From positions 1 through 10,727 of the forward strand of contig JAGAEB010000084.1 in NCBI GenBank assembly GCA_017613335.1: a stretch of 10,727 nucleotides of DNA, written 5' to 3'. Positions 1-5,475 of this stretch are shown here, piece after piece. The position numbers and the translations under genes are program-made. Numbering within the stretch: position 1 is the stretch's first letter; each line of letters begins with the position of its first letter. The notes under the pieces are model-generated. The model did no database searches. It had not been told where the DNA came from and saw nothing but the letters and a program-made list of their open reading frames with translations. Source of the stretch: Methanosarcinaceae archaeon. GTDB lineage: Archaea > Halobacteriota > Methanosarcinia > Methanosarcinales > Methanosarcinaceae.

Positions 1-225
1 CTTCCGTATACGGAATCCTCGTTTCTTCCGAAACTTCTTTCTCTCCTTCCGTATGCGGAATCTTCATTTCTTCCGGAATCTCTTTCCCTTCTTCCGTATG
101 CGGAATCTTCATTTCTTCCGGAATCTCTTTCCCTTCTTCCGTATGCGGAATCTTCATTTCTTCCGGAATCTCTTTCCCTTCTTCCGTATGCGTCATCATC
201 ATTTCTTCCGGAATCTCCGTCCCTG
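1..225. repeat. 45-bp tandem repeat, five units, continuing off the left edge
   Basis: Five units lie at 1-45, 46-90, 91-135, 136-180 and 181-225. The three central ones are identical; the first and last are diverged. Each unit is a 24-bp half beginning CTTCCGTATGCGG plus a 21-bp half beginning CTTCCGGAATC, so the 45-bp period is itself an imperfect doubling. The minus strand is purine-rich and open as a Glu-rich protein. Confidence 0.93.
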
Positions 226-259
226 TCTCTTCTGAAGCGTGAGGGTGTCTCCGGTTCAT
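1..259 (-). CDS. Glu-rich 15-residue-repeat protein, N-terminal part, cut by the window edge
   Basis: I do not recognise a family. Read leftwards from an ATG at 259-257, the frame stays open to the window edge (86 codons). A short His/Arg-rich start (MNRRHPHASEETGTEIPEE) is followed by a 15-residue unit, GKEIPEEMKIPHTEE, matching the 45-bp DNA repeat. The outer copies differ by mostly conservative changes (I to V, K to R, H to Y), and the 45-bp period preserves the frame; both favour a translated repeat. A TATA-like TTAAAAGG (minus strand, 286-293) lies about 30 nt before the ATG, as at other leaderless-looking genes here. There is no Shine-Dalgarno motif. Against it, this genome has many non-coding tandem arrays of similar composition, and the opposite strand is open too. 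No signal peptide is visible. It could be an acidic low-complexity protein or a spurious frame. Confidence 0.42.
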   Translation of the reverse strand, partial: MNRRHPHASEETGTEIPEEMMMTHTEEGKEIPEEMKIPHTEEGKEIPEEMKIPHTEEGKEIPEEMKIPHTEGEKEVSEETRIPYTE

Positions 260-285
260 ATGTATCCGTACGGAAGACGGATGCG

Positions 286-293
286 CCTTTTAA
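286..293 (-). promoter_or_regulatory. Candidate TATA box for the repeat-protein frame
   Basis: The minus strand reads TTAAAAGG, centred about 30 nt upstream of the ATG at 259. Between it and the start codon is an inverted repeat, ATCCGT (264-269) and ACGGAT (277-282), which could be an operator or chance. Spacing suggests a nearly leaderless transcript. Confidence 0.3.
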
Positions 294-411
294 CGATCCG
301 AACGGATTTTTCTTTTCATTCTTTTTCTCTGTCATACTGCTGTCTCTTCATTGTTTATCCTGTCAGGATCCCTTCTGAACGGGTGGTCCTGAACGCTGAT
401 CTTCTGATTCC

Positions 412-495
412 TGCTGACTGTCTCTGCCGGGCTGTTTTCTGCTGACTGTCTCTGCCGGGCTGTTTTCTGCGGACTGTCTTTGTCAGCCCTTTTAC
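412..495. repeat. 28-bp tandem repeat, two exact units plus a decayed third
   Basis: Units at 412-439 and 440-467 are identical and begin TGCTGACTGTCTCTGCCGGG. A third copy from 468 has drifted (GCGGACTGTCTTTGTCAG). The period is not a multiple of three, so it is probably non-coding. It lies downstream of the minus-strand hydrolase gene, and on that gene's sense strand the array is purine-rich. Confidence 0.85.
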
Positions 496-560
496 CGGCT
501 GTCTCTGTCAATCGTTTTCCTGCCTGATCTTCCCTGTTTTTCCGGTGATCGTCAAAAATG

Positions 561-1220
561 TTATTCTTTCCCGTTCATCATTTCAGACATCCTGTATGAT
601 TTCTGAAGGGAATCTTTTCCGTTTTTCAGTGTTGCCTGACCGTGTCCGGGATAGATCTTCTCAATATCCCGTGTCAGGAGTTTTCCGATCGACTGCGTCA
701 TTTTTTCGGGCACGCTGTTCTTAAAATCTGTCCTGCCGAGTCCGCCGCCGGAAAAGACGGTATCTCCTGAGAAGACGGTCTTTTCTTTTTCCGAATAGAG
801 GCACATGCTTCCTGACGTATGTCCCGGCGTGTAGATCACTTCCAGGAATTCTTCAATGCCTTCTTCATTCTTTCCTGCTGAGATCAGGTCACCCTCACGG
901 CACAGGACATCCGGCATCGTTTTCGGACATGTGTATCCGAAGACCGTGGCTGCCGATCCTTCATCTTCAAGCATCATCTTTTCCTCGCCGTCATAAATGA
1001 CGACAGATGCCCCGCAGCGCTTTTTCAGTTCATCGACACAGCCGGCATGATCATAATGGCAGTGAGTCAGAATGATCCGCTCGATCTTTGAAATATCGGT
1101 CCTCTCTGAGATCCGCGGGATCACTTTCTCAGGTGTCATGCCTGTATCGATCAGAACGGTCCCGTTCAGAACGTATATATTCGAATCATAAACAGAAGGG
1201 GAGATCATTTGAATATCCAT
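561..1220 (-). CDS. Metallo-beta-lactamase-fold hydrolase (glyoxalase II-like)
   Basis: This 219-residue cytosolic enzyme has the full metal-binding set of the metallo-beta-lactamase superfamily: THCHYDHAG (H53, H55, D57, H58), H134 in TPGHTSG, D153 in FSGDTVF and H193 in YPGHG. TPGHTSGS and SGDTVFSGGLGR-like spacing resemble glyoxalase II-type thioester hydrolases, but the C-terminal glutathione-binding domain is absent and the length fits the short archaeal/bacterial MBL-fold group, so the substrate is unknown. It is a single gene, divergent from the MgtE pair. The start at 1220 is chosen because a TATA box (minus strand, 1248-1256) sits about 32 nt ahead, giving a leader of only a few nucleotides; the Met at residue 5 is an alternative. 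No Shine-Dalgarno motif is seen. Confidence 0.9.
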   Translation of the reverse strand: MDIQMISPSVYDSNIYVLNGTVLIDTGMTPEKVIPRISERTDISKIERIILTHCHYDHAGCVDELKKRCGASVVIYDGEEKMMLEDEGSAATVFGYTCPKTMPDVLCREGDLISAGKNEEGIEEFLEVIYTPGHTSGSMCLYSEKEKTVFSGDTVFSGGGLGRTDFKNSVPEKMTQSIGKLLTRDIEKIYPGHGQATLKNGKDSLQKSYRMSEMMNGKE

Positions 1221-1247
1221 AATAACGGAAGAAAACTTCAGAAATCC

Positions 1248-1256
1248 TATAAATAT
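1248..1256 (-). promoter_or_regulatory. TATA box of the MBL-fold hydrolase gene
   Basis: The minus strand reads ATATTTATA, centred about 32 nt upstream of the ATG at 1220. With the usual archaeal TATA-to-start distance of about 26 nt, transcription would begin about 5 nt before the start codon. Confidence 0.55.
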
Positions 1257-1271
1257 TATTCTGATTCGTTT

Positions 1272-1346
1272 CCTTTCCGCCGTTCCTGCCTTTTTTCCTT
1301 TCCGCCATCCCTGCCTTTTCTTTCCTTTCCGTCATTCTTTGTTTTC
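1272..1346. repeat. Degenerate 25-27-bp pyrimidine-rich tandem repeat
   Basis: About three units (1272-1296, 1297-1323, 1324-1346) begin CCTTTCCG and share the pattern TTTCCG-nnn-TCCCTGCC or close variants. A plus-strand frame opens through here from 1209 and joins the MgtE gene, but the low complexity argues that it is upstream non-coding sequence. The motif resembles the array at 4841-4985. Confidence 0.7.
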
Positions 1347-1365
1347 AGGGTATCCATCGTGATTC

Positions 1366-1374
1366 TTTTATACA
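1366..1374 (+). promoter_or_regulatory. TATA box of the MgtE operon
   Basis: TTTTATACA is centred about 25 nt upstream of the ATG at 1395. This places the transcription start at or next to the start codon, so the mRNA is probably leaderless. It supports starting the protein at 1395 rather than at 1209. Confidence 0.55.
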
Positions 1375-1394
1375 TACAAATCCGTTTCAGGCAT

Positions 1395-2018
1395 ATGTTA
1401 AGGGATCGCGGCGACGATGATGATGACTACACTTACGAGATGGATGACTATCTCGGCGAATATGCCAGTGTTTCATCGATCGTCCGCGAAGCATTGCCTT
1501 TTGAACTGATCGCCGTCGTCGGCGGCATCGTTTCGGGCATCGTTCTTTCCGGCATGACGGCGGAGATCGAAATGATCCCGGGCCTTCTCGTTCTCGTTCC
1601 GGGCATCATGGGTCTTCGCGGAAACATTTCTTCGGCGCTCGGTTCACGCCTGAGCAGTTCTGTCCACATGGGTCTGGTGACAGGCTATGACTGGCGCAAC
1701 AGAGAACTCCTCAACAATCTTCTCGGATCGACGATCCTGACGATCATCATTTCCTTTTTTTTGGGAATCCTGAGCTACCTCGTCAGTACGTTCCTCGGTT
1801 TTCCGACAGCAGGCCTGTTTAAACTGATCCTCATTTCCGTCCTCTCGGGCGTCATATCCGGCCTTCTCCTGTCGGTCGTAACGGTCGTCCTTGCCATAGA
1901 AACTTTCCGCGCAGGGCTCGATCCGGACAACGTCGTCACACCCGCCATTGCCACGATCGGTGATATCCTTTCCATGATCATGATCTTCATCATCGCCAGG
2001 GTCGTGATCATGATATGA
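1395..2018 (+). CDS. MgtE/SLC41-family cation transporter, first half-subunit
   Basis: This 207-residue integral membrane protein carries only the MgtE transmembrane domain, a Mg2+ (or other divalent cation) channel. The N-terminus is acidic (a run of five Asp at residues 7-11). Five hydrophobic segments follow at about 34-54, 61-83, 108-133, 141-169 and 180-207. The loop GLRGNISSALGSR (73-85) matches the Gly/Asn-rich MgtE pore motif, and GLDPDNVVTP with D190 matches the conserved Asp-containing TM5 region. Bacterial MgtE has cytosolic N and CBS domains in front; they are missing here. The frame is open from 1209, but those 62 extra residues come from a repeat and would lie upstream of the TATA box, so I start at 1395. 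It overlaps the next gene by ATGA, implying translational coupling and a heteromeric channel. Confidence 0.85.
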   Translation: MLRDRGDDDDDYTYEMDDYLGEYASVSSIVREALPFELIAVVGGIVSGIVLSGMTAEIEMIPGLLVLVPGIMGLRGNISSALGSRLSSSVHMGLVTGYDWRNRELLNNLLGSTILTIIISFFLGILSYLVSTFLGFPTAGLFKLILISVLSGVISGLLLSVVTVVLAIETFRAGLDPDNVVTPAIATIGDILSMIMIFIIARVVIMI

Positions 2019-2572
2019 CTTACTACACGATCAGCGGCCTGATCAAAAGAGGCCTTCCGATCCTGATCATCACCTGTTTCCTGGCAGTCGGCGTCGGCCA
2101 GATCATGGGCGCGGAAGAACACATCCTCGTGTCATGGCCGACACTTCTCATCATGCTGCCGGTCCTCATGAAGATCGGCGGAGATACCGGAAGCATGTTC
2201 GGCGCGCGTCTCTCGTCGGCTTTCCACCTCGGCTTTTCGAACAATATCAAAGACAACCCGGTCATCCGGAACAATCTCATCGCCGTCCTGATCATCGGAT
2301 TCGTCTCGATCGTCTTCGTCTGCATCGTCGCCTTTCTGATCGACTTTTACCGCGGCGGCCATACGCCGGTCCTGCTGCTCATCACTGTCAGCGCCTGCGT
2401 CTATCTCATCGATGTCGTCTTCGTCTATACGATGACGATCGCTCTCTCATTCATATCACACCGGTACGGGCTCGATCCGGATGACACTGTCATCCCGATC
2501 ATCGCCAGCCTCGGTGATCTCTCAGGCGTCGTCGGTGTCTTCATCGCCGTTCTCCTGCTGTATCTCCTGTAA
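2015..2572 (+). CDS. MgtE/SLC41-family cation transporter, second half-subunit
   Basis: This 185-residue membrane protein is a second stand-alone MgtE transmembrane domain, paralogous to the gene before it. Five hydrophobic segments lie at about 12-32, 37-56, 86-110, 118-147 and 159-185. KIGGDTGSMFGARLSSAFHLG (53-73) aligns with the pore loop of its partner, and GLDPDDTVIPIIASLGDL (152-169) with the conserved acidic TM5 motif; D154, D156 and D168 are candidates for cation binding. It starts inside the stop of the first subunit (ATGA). Bacterial MgtE is a homodimer, so the most economical reading is that these two products form a heterodimer. The gene ends with no clear terminator, and a purine-rich tandem array follows before the PhoU/TrkA_C gene. 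Confidence 0.87.
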   Translation: MTYYTISGLIKRGLPILIITCFLAVGVGQIMGAEEHILVSWPTLLIMLPVLMKIGGDTGSMFGARLSSAFHLGFSNNIKDNPVIRNNLIAVLIIGFVSIVFVCIVAFLIDFYRGGHTPVLLLITVSACVYLIDVVFVYTMTIALSFISHRYGLDPDDTVIPIIASLGDLSGVVGVFIAVLLLYLL

Positions 2573-2627
2573 GACCGGACAGAAAAAGCATAAAGCTCCC
2601 GGACAGATCCGATCCGGAACAAGGATC

Positions 2628-2770
2628 ATGATCCGAAACAAAAGAAACATGCAATCTGAAAAAAAGAGTCACACGACCCGAAACAAAAAAAACATGCGAT
2701 CTGAAAAAAAGAATCACACGATCCGAAAAAAGAGTCACATGACCCGAAACAAAAGGATCATACGATCCGG
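2628..2770. repeat. Purine-rich 21+24-bp (45-bp) tandem repeat in a gene-free stretch
   Basis: Units at 2628-2672 and 2673-2717 differ at about 5 of 45 positions. Each is a 21-bp half like ATGATCCGAAACAAAAGAAAC plus a 24-bp half containing ATCTGAAAAAAAG. Further 21-bp halves run to 2759 and a partial copy to 2770. It fills the 319-bp gap 2573-2891. A 63-codon Lys/Arg/His-rich frame (2628-2819) runs through it because all units are multiples of three, but it has no ribosome site and I do not call it a gene. The rest of the gap holds the promoter of the next gene. Confidence 0.85.
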
Positions 2771-2821
2771 AACTTCAGCCGGCAGGCAGCAGAACAATCC
2801 GATAATTTTAACTCATTGATC

Positions 2822-2831
2822 TATTATATAA
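2822..2831 (+). promoter_or_regulatory. TATA box upstream of the PhoU/TrkA_C gene
   Basis: TATTATATAA lies in the most AT-rich part of the gap, with an expected transcription start near 2853. The leader of roughly 40 nt would contain AGGTGA (2876-2881). An own promoter means the gene can be expressed apart from the MgtE pair. Confidence 0.55.
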
Positions 2832-2891
2832 CATTTCAAGTTTCATCTACTTACACAAAAACACGTTACGACATCAGGTGAACCATAATCC

Positions 2892-4259
2892 ATGCCCAGT
2901 AAAAAATATAAATACAAACCGAGGAGCCTGAAAGAACTTCTCGTTGAAATGAAAGATACATCAGAACTGATGATCGATCTTGCCTATTCCGCGCTCATCT
3001 ACGACAATGAGGACATTGCCGAAGAAGTCATGCATCTGGAAGAAAACATGGACGTGCTCGACTACCATGTCAAGCTCGGCTGCATGCTCAGCGCCAGGCG
3101 CATCGATGAGGCCGAGCAGCTCCTCGGCGTTCTTGAAGTGGCTTCCGCATCTGAAAATATCGCAAATGCCGCCATGGAGATCGCGAAGTGCGTTCTGATG
3201 GATATCAGCATTCCGGGAAGCCTGAAACTCGGTCTGCGCAAAGCCGATGAAACGATCGTCAAAGTCCGCATCAACGAAGAATCCGAAATGTGCGGACAGA
3301 CGCTCGGCGATCTCGAGCTCGACACGGAAGCCGGCATGTGGGTCATTGCCATCCGCCGCAACGCCGACTGGATCTATGCGCCCAACAGCGACACGAGAGT
3401 CCGTCAGGACGATGTCCTCATCGCCAGAGGTCACGACGAAGGCGTCCCGCTCTTCTTTGAAAAAGCCACCAACACGAAATACACGCCGCGCCGCATGATC
3501 AGCTCGGCCGACACCGATCTCGAACAATCCGTCGATACGATCGTCGAAATGAAGAACATGTGCGAACTGGCTGTCGGTCTGGCCTATTCTGCGCTCCTCT
3601 TCAACAACAAAGACATCGCCGAAGAAGTCAGGGCCGTCAGCGACCAGCTCGACGAAATGAAATACGATGTCCAGCGGCTTGTTTTCGAATCCGCGAAAGA
3701 TATCGAAAACGTCGATGAACTCCGCGGCATGCTGATCCTCTCGACAGCTTCCGAAGCGATCTCGAACGCCGCGGCCGACATCGCCGACCCGGTCCTCCGC
3801 GACCTTGAAATGCACCCGGTCATCGCCCTGGCCGTCCGTGAATCCGATGAAGTCATCATCAAGATCGAAGTCGCGCCCTGTTCCCCGATGGTCGGCAAGA
3901 CTTTCAAGGAACTGCGGCTCGAAACAGAAACAGGCATCTATGTCCTGGCGATCAAAAGAGACAACCGCTGGCTTTATTCCGTCAACGGAAAAAGCGTCAT
4001 CCGCGACAACGACATCCTGATCGCCAGAGGCTCGCGCGTCGGCGAAGAAGCGCTCAAAGAAATGTGCACCTGCCCGGTCGATCCGCGATCATCCCCCGCC
4101 GGCAAAGACAGGTCATCCGGCCTGTCTTCAACACGACAGGACTGCGCGCCGCCGCGACGGAACAAATGTGCCGCCGCGACAGAACAAATGTGCCGTCACG
4201 ACAGAACAAATGCGCCGTCACGACAAAACAAACGTACCGCCATGACAAAACAGATATGA
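2892..4259 (+). CDS. Tandem-duplicated PhoU-like/TrkA_C (RCK_C) regulatory protein
   Basis: This 455-residue soluble protein is built as PhoU-like helices (about 20-115), TrkA_C/RCK_C domain (about 117-190), then the same pair again (220-315, 317-392). The copies align without gaps at an offset of exactly 200 residues: AYSAL at 31 and 231, DIAEEV at 41 and 241, IARG at 177 and 377. TrkA_C domains bind small ligands in cation channels; PhoU-like folds are helical regulators. Lying behind two MgtE halves that lack cytosolic domains, it may gate that channel in trans; this is inference. ATG 2892 is the first possible start, since TAA occurs in frame at 2886-2888. GGTG at 2877-2880 is an unusually distant 11 nt away. 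Residues from about 396 on are low complexity, Arg/Asn/Gln-rich, and encoded partly by a 22-bp DNA array, so the native protein may once have ended near 395. Confidence 0.85.
   Translation: MPSKKYKYKPRSLKELLVEMKDTSELMIDLAYSALIYDNEDIAEEVMHLEENMDVLDYHVKLGCMLSARRIDEAEQLLGVLEVASASENIANAAMEIAKCVLMDISIPGSLKLGLRKADETIVKVRINEESEMCGQTLGDLELDTEAGMWVIAIRRNADWIYAPNSDTRVRQDDVLIARGHDEGVPLFFEKATNTKYTPRRMISSADTDLEQSVDTIVEMKNMCELAVGLAYSALLFNNKDIAEEVRAVSDQLDEMKYDVQRLVFESAKDIENVDELRGMLILSTASEAISNAAADIADPVLRDLEMHPVIALAVRESDEVIIKIEVAPCSPMVGKTFKELRLETETGIYVLAIKRDNRWLYSVNGKSVIRDNDILIARGSRVGEEALKEMCTCPVDPRSSPAGKDRSSGLSSTRQDCAPPRRNKCAAATEQMCRHDRTNAPSRQNKRTAMTKQI
4154..4259. repeat. 22-bp tandem repeat inside the 3' end of the PhoU/TrkA_C gene
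   Basis: Units at 4154-4175, 4176-4197, 4198-4219 and 4220-4241 have the form GCGACAGAACAAATGTGCCG plus two bases. A partial fifth unit ends in the TGA at 4257-4259. Because 22 is not a multiple of three, each unit is read in a different phase, giving a tail without peptide periodicity. It looks like an intergenic array captured by read-through. Confidence 0.9.
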
Positions 4260-4287
4260 CTTTAAAACTCTCAGTATACCAAAGACA

Positions 4288-4294
4288 GGTGATC
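4288..4294 (+). promoter_or_regulatory. Shine-Dalgarno site fixing a TTG start
   Basis: GGTGATC is a full match to the archaeal 16S 3' end complement. GGTG ends 5 nt before the TTG at 4297, the same spacing as for sepF and dapL here. Confidence 0.75.
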
Positions 4295-4296
4295 CT

Positions 4297-4782
4297 TTGA
4301 AAATAAAATCCCGTACCATCCTTCGTAAAAACGACCGCAGTAAAATGATCGCTGAACTCCGTGAGATCTTCGGGGAGGCTGTCGACGAACTTTCTTCAGC
4401 CAAATTCGAGGTCGTGACGACTGATGAAGGAAAGATCATTTTTGCTGACGGCAGACAGATGTTCATGGATCTGGACGGCAGGGTTTTTCTGACGGTCCGC
4501 GGTGCGCTTGAATTCAATCCTCAGGTCCGCCGTGTCATCGTTGACATGGGCGCCGTCAAATTCGTCGTCAACGGCGCCGACATCATGAGTCCCGGGATCA
4601 CAGGCTGTGATGAAAACATTGCCGCAGGCGATCTCGTCATCATTGTCGATGAAACGCACAAAAAGCCGCTTGCTATCGGAAAAGCGCTTATGGGCGGCGA
4701 AGAGATGATCGCTGCAACGAGCGGAAAAGCCGTCAAATCCCTGATGCATGTCGGCGACAGTTTCTGGGATACGGTCCTCTGA
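4297..4782 (+). CDS. PUA-domain RNA-binding protein, archaeal MCT-1/Tma20-like, TTG start
   Basis: This 161-residue cytosolic protein has an N-terminal pre-PUA region (about 1-75, with LREIFGEAVDELSSAKFEVV and a core strand GRVFLTVRG) and a C-terminal PUA domain (about 77-155). The PUA signature VDMGAVKFVVNGADIMSPGI is clear at 82-101. The two-domain layout and length match archaeal relatives of eukaryotic MCT-1/Tma20, which bind the small ribosomal subunit in post-termination or re-initiation steps; the archaeal role is not established, so ribosome or RNA binding is all I claim. The start is TTG, placed by a strong GGTGATC site five bases upstream; the next in-frame Met is at residue 17. It begins 37 bp after the PhoU/TrkA_C gene and is followed by a T-rich array that could end its transcript. 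Confidence 0.85.
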   Translation: MKIKSRTILRKNDRSKMIAELREIFGEAVDELSSAKFEVVTTDEGKIIFADGRQMFMDLDGRVFLTVRGALEFNPQVRRVIVDMGAVKFVVNGADIMSPGITGCDENIAAGDLVIIVDETHKKPLAIGKALMGGEEMIAATSGKAVKSLMHVGDSFWDTVL

Positions 4783-4840
4783 CAGATTTAAGACAGATCA
4801 GGACAGACGGAAAACGCATCAGAAATACGGATGATCCCGA

Positions 4841-4985
4841 TTTCCCCGCATTCCGGTCTTTTCCGCTTTCCCTGCTTTCGGTCTTTTCCGTTTTCCCTGC
4901 TTTCGGTCTTTTCCGTTTTCCCTGCTTTCGGTCTTTTCCGTTTTCCCTGCTTTCCGGTCTTTTTCGTTTTCCCGGCTCCCTTCGG
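4841..4985. repeat. 25-bp T/C-rich tandem repeat between the PUA gene and sepF
   Basis: The unit has the form TTTTCCGTTTTCCCTGCTTT plus CGGTC. Copies lie at 4859-4883, 4884-4908, 4909-4933 and 4934-4959 (26 bp), with a partial copy before (4841-4858) and a diverged one after. The plus strand has many T4-T5 runs, which in archaea can stop transcription, so this may separate the PUA transcript from sepF. The rest of the 300-bp gap (4783-5082) holds only the sepF promoter. Confidence 0.92.
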
Positions 4986-5039
4986 CTCCTTTATCTGAAA
5001 AGTTAATAAATCATAACGGATATAGAATGTGCATTAATC

Positions 5040-5048
5040 TTTTTATTT
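5040..5048 (+). promoter_or_regulatory. Candidate TATA box of the sepF-zpr1 operon
   Basis: TTTTTATTT is centred about 39 nt before the sepF ATG. This predicts a start near 5070 and a short leader of about 13 nt that still contains the GGTG ribosome site at 5074-5077. Confidence 0.4.
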
Positions 5049-5082
5049 CTCATCACTCTATTCAATATTGTTTGGTGTTATT

Positions 5083-5457
5083 ATGAGCTTCCTGGATAAC
5101 TTCAGATCTAAAAGACAGTCTTCTGACGGCGACTATTCTTCCTACATCGACCTTGACAAATTTGAAAAGGACATCGACCTCAGTGCAGAAGCCGCAGATA
5201 CCTACATCCGCATCGCTGTTTTCACGAACCTCGAACAGATCCCCGTTTTCAAAAAGGAGATCTACGACGGAAACATCCTGATCATCGATATCTCCAACAT
5301 CAAATCAGATGACCGCCTCAGAAACCATCTCTTCAACGAACTCAAAGACGTCGTCCTCGATGTCCACGGCGATATCGTCGGCATGAAAGACAACAATATC
5401 CTCGTTACCCCGACCGGTATCAAAGTCGACAGAAGAAAGATCGGCGGCAACTACTGA
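5083..5457 (+). CDS. sepF: Archaeal SepF, membrane anchor of FtsZ
   Basis: This 124-residue protein matches archaeal SepF (DUF552 family), which ties FtsZ rings to the membrane at the division site. Residues 1-12 (MSFLDNFRSKRQ) form the short amphipathic N-terminal helix that inserts in the membrane. A variable acidic linker follows to about residue 35, then the compact SepF core at about 40-118, including YIRIAVFTNLEQIPVFKKEI (41-60) and GNILIIDISNIK. The ATG at 5083 is preferred over one at 5068 because GGTG lies five bases ahead and the family begins MxFLxxF. The gene is 18 bp ahead of zpr1 and probably co-transcribed with it. The core is of usual length, with no sign of truncation. The family call is firm; archaeal SepF function is known from work on other species. 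Confidence 0.92.
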   Translation: MSFLDNFRSKRQSSDGDYSSYIDLDKFEKDIDLSAEAADTYIRIAVFTNLEQIPVFKKEIYDGNILIIDISNIKSDDRLRNHLFNELKDVVLDVHGDIVGMKDNNILVTPTGIKVDRRKIGGNY

Positions 5458-5475
5458 TGCCGACAGGGAGTCTTT

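Larger units (their letters stand above)
260..560. other. Gene-free stretch with T/C-rich sequence and one short array
   Basis: I see no convincing gene here; the short open frames lack ribosome sites and cross repeats. It contains the inverted repeat at 264-282, a pyrimidine-rich run around 305-365 and the 28-bp array at 412-495. It lies between the start of the minus-strand repeat protein and the 3' end of the minus-strand hydrolase. The hydrolase's transcript end is marked only by a weak T5 run on the minus strand just after its stop. Confidence 0.6.

Noticed and set aside
1..225. CRISPR array
   Set aside because: The units are directly adjacent without unique spacers, and no cas gene is nearby; the same holds for the other arrays.
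53..235. Plus-strand Phe/Arg-rich repeat frame over the left array
   Set aside because: It lacks a ribosome site and promoter, and its repeated FFRNLFPFFR unit looks unlike a protein; the minus-strand Glu-rich reading is more plausible.
1209..1394. A 62-residue N-terminal extension of the first MgtE subunit
   Set aside because: It is low-complexity Phe/Ser/Pro sequence read from a degenerate repeat and lies upstream of a well-placed TATA box.
2961..3815. A 284-codon minus-strand frame inside the PhoU/TrkA_C gene
   Set aside because: It mirrors the codon pattern of the real gene; the plus strand has the recognisable duplicated domains.
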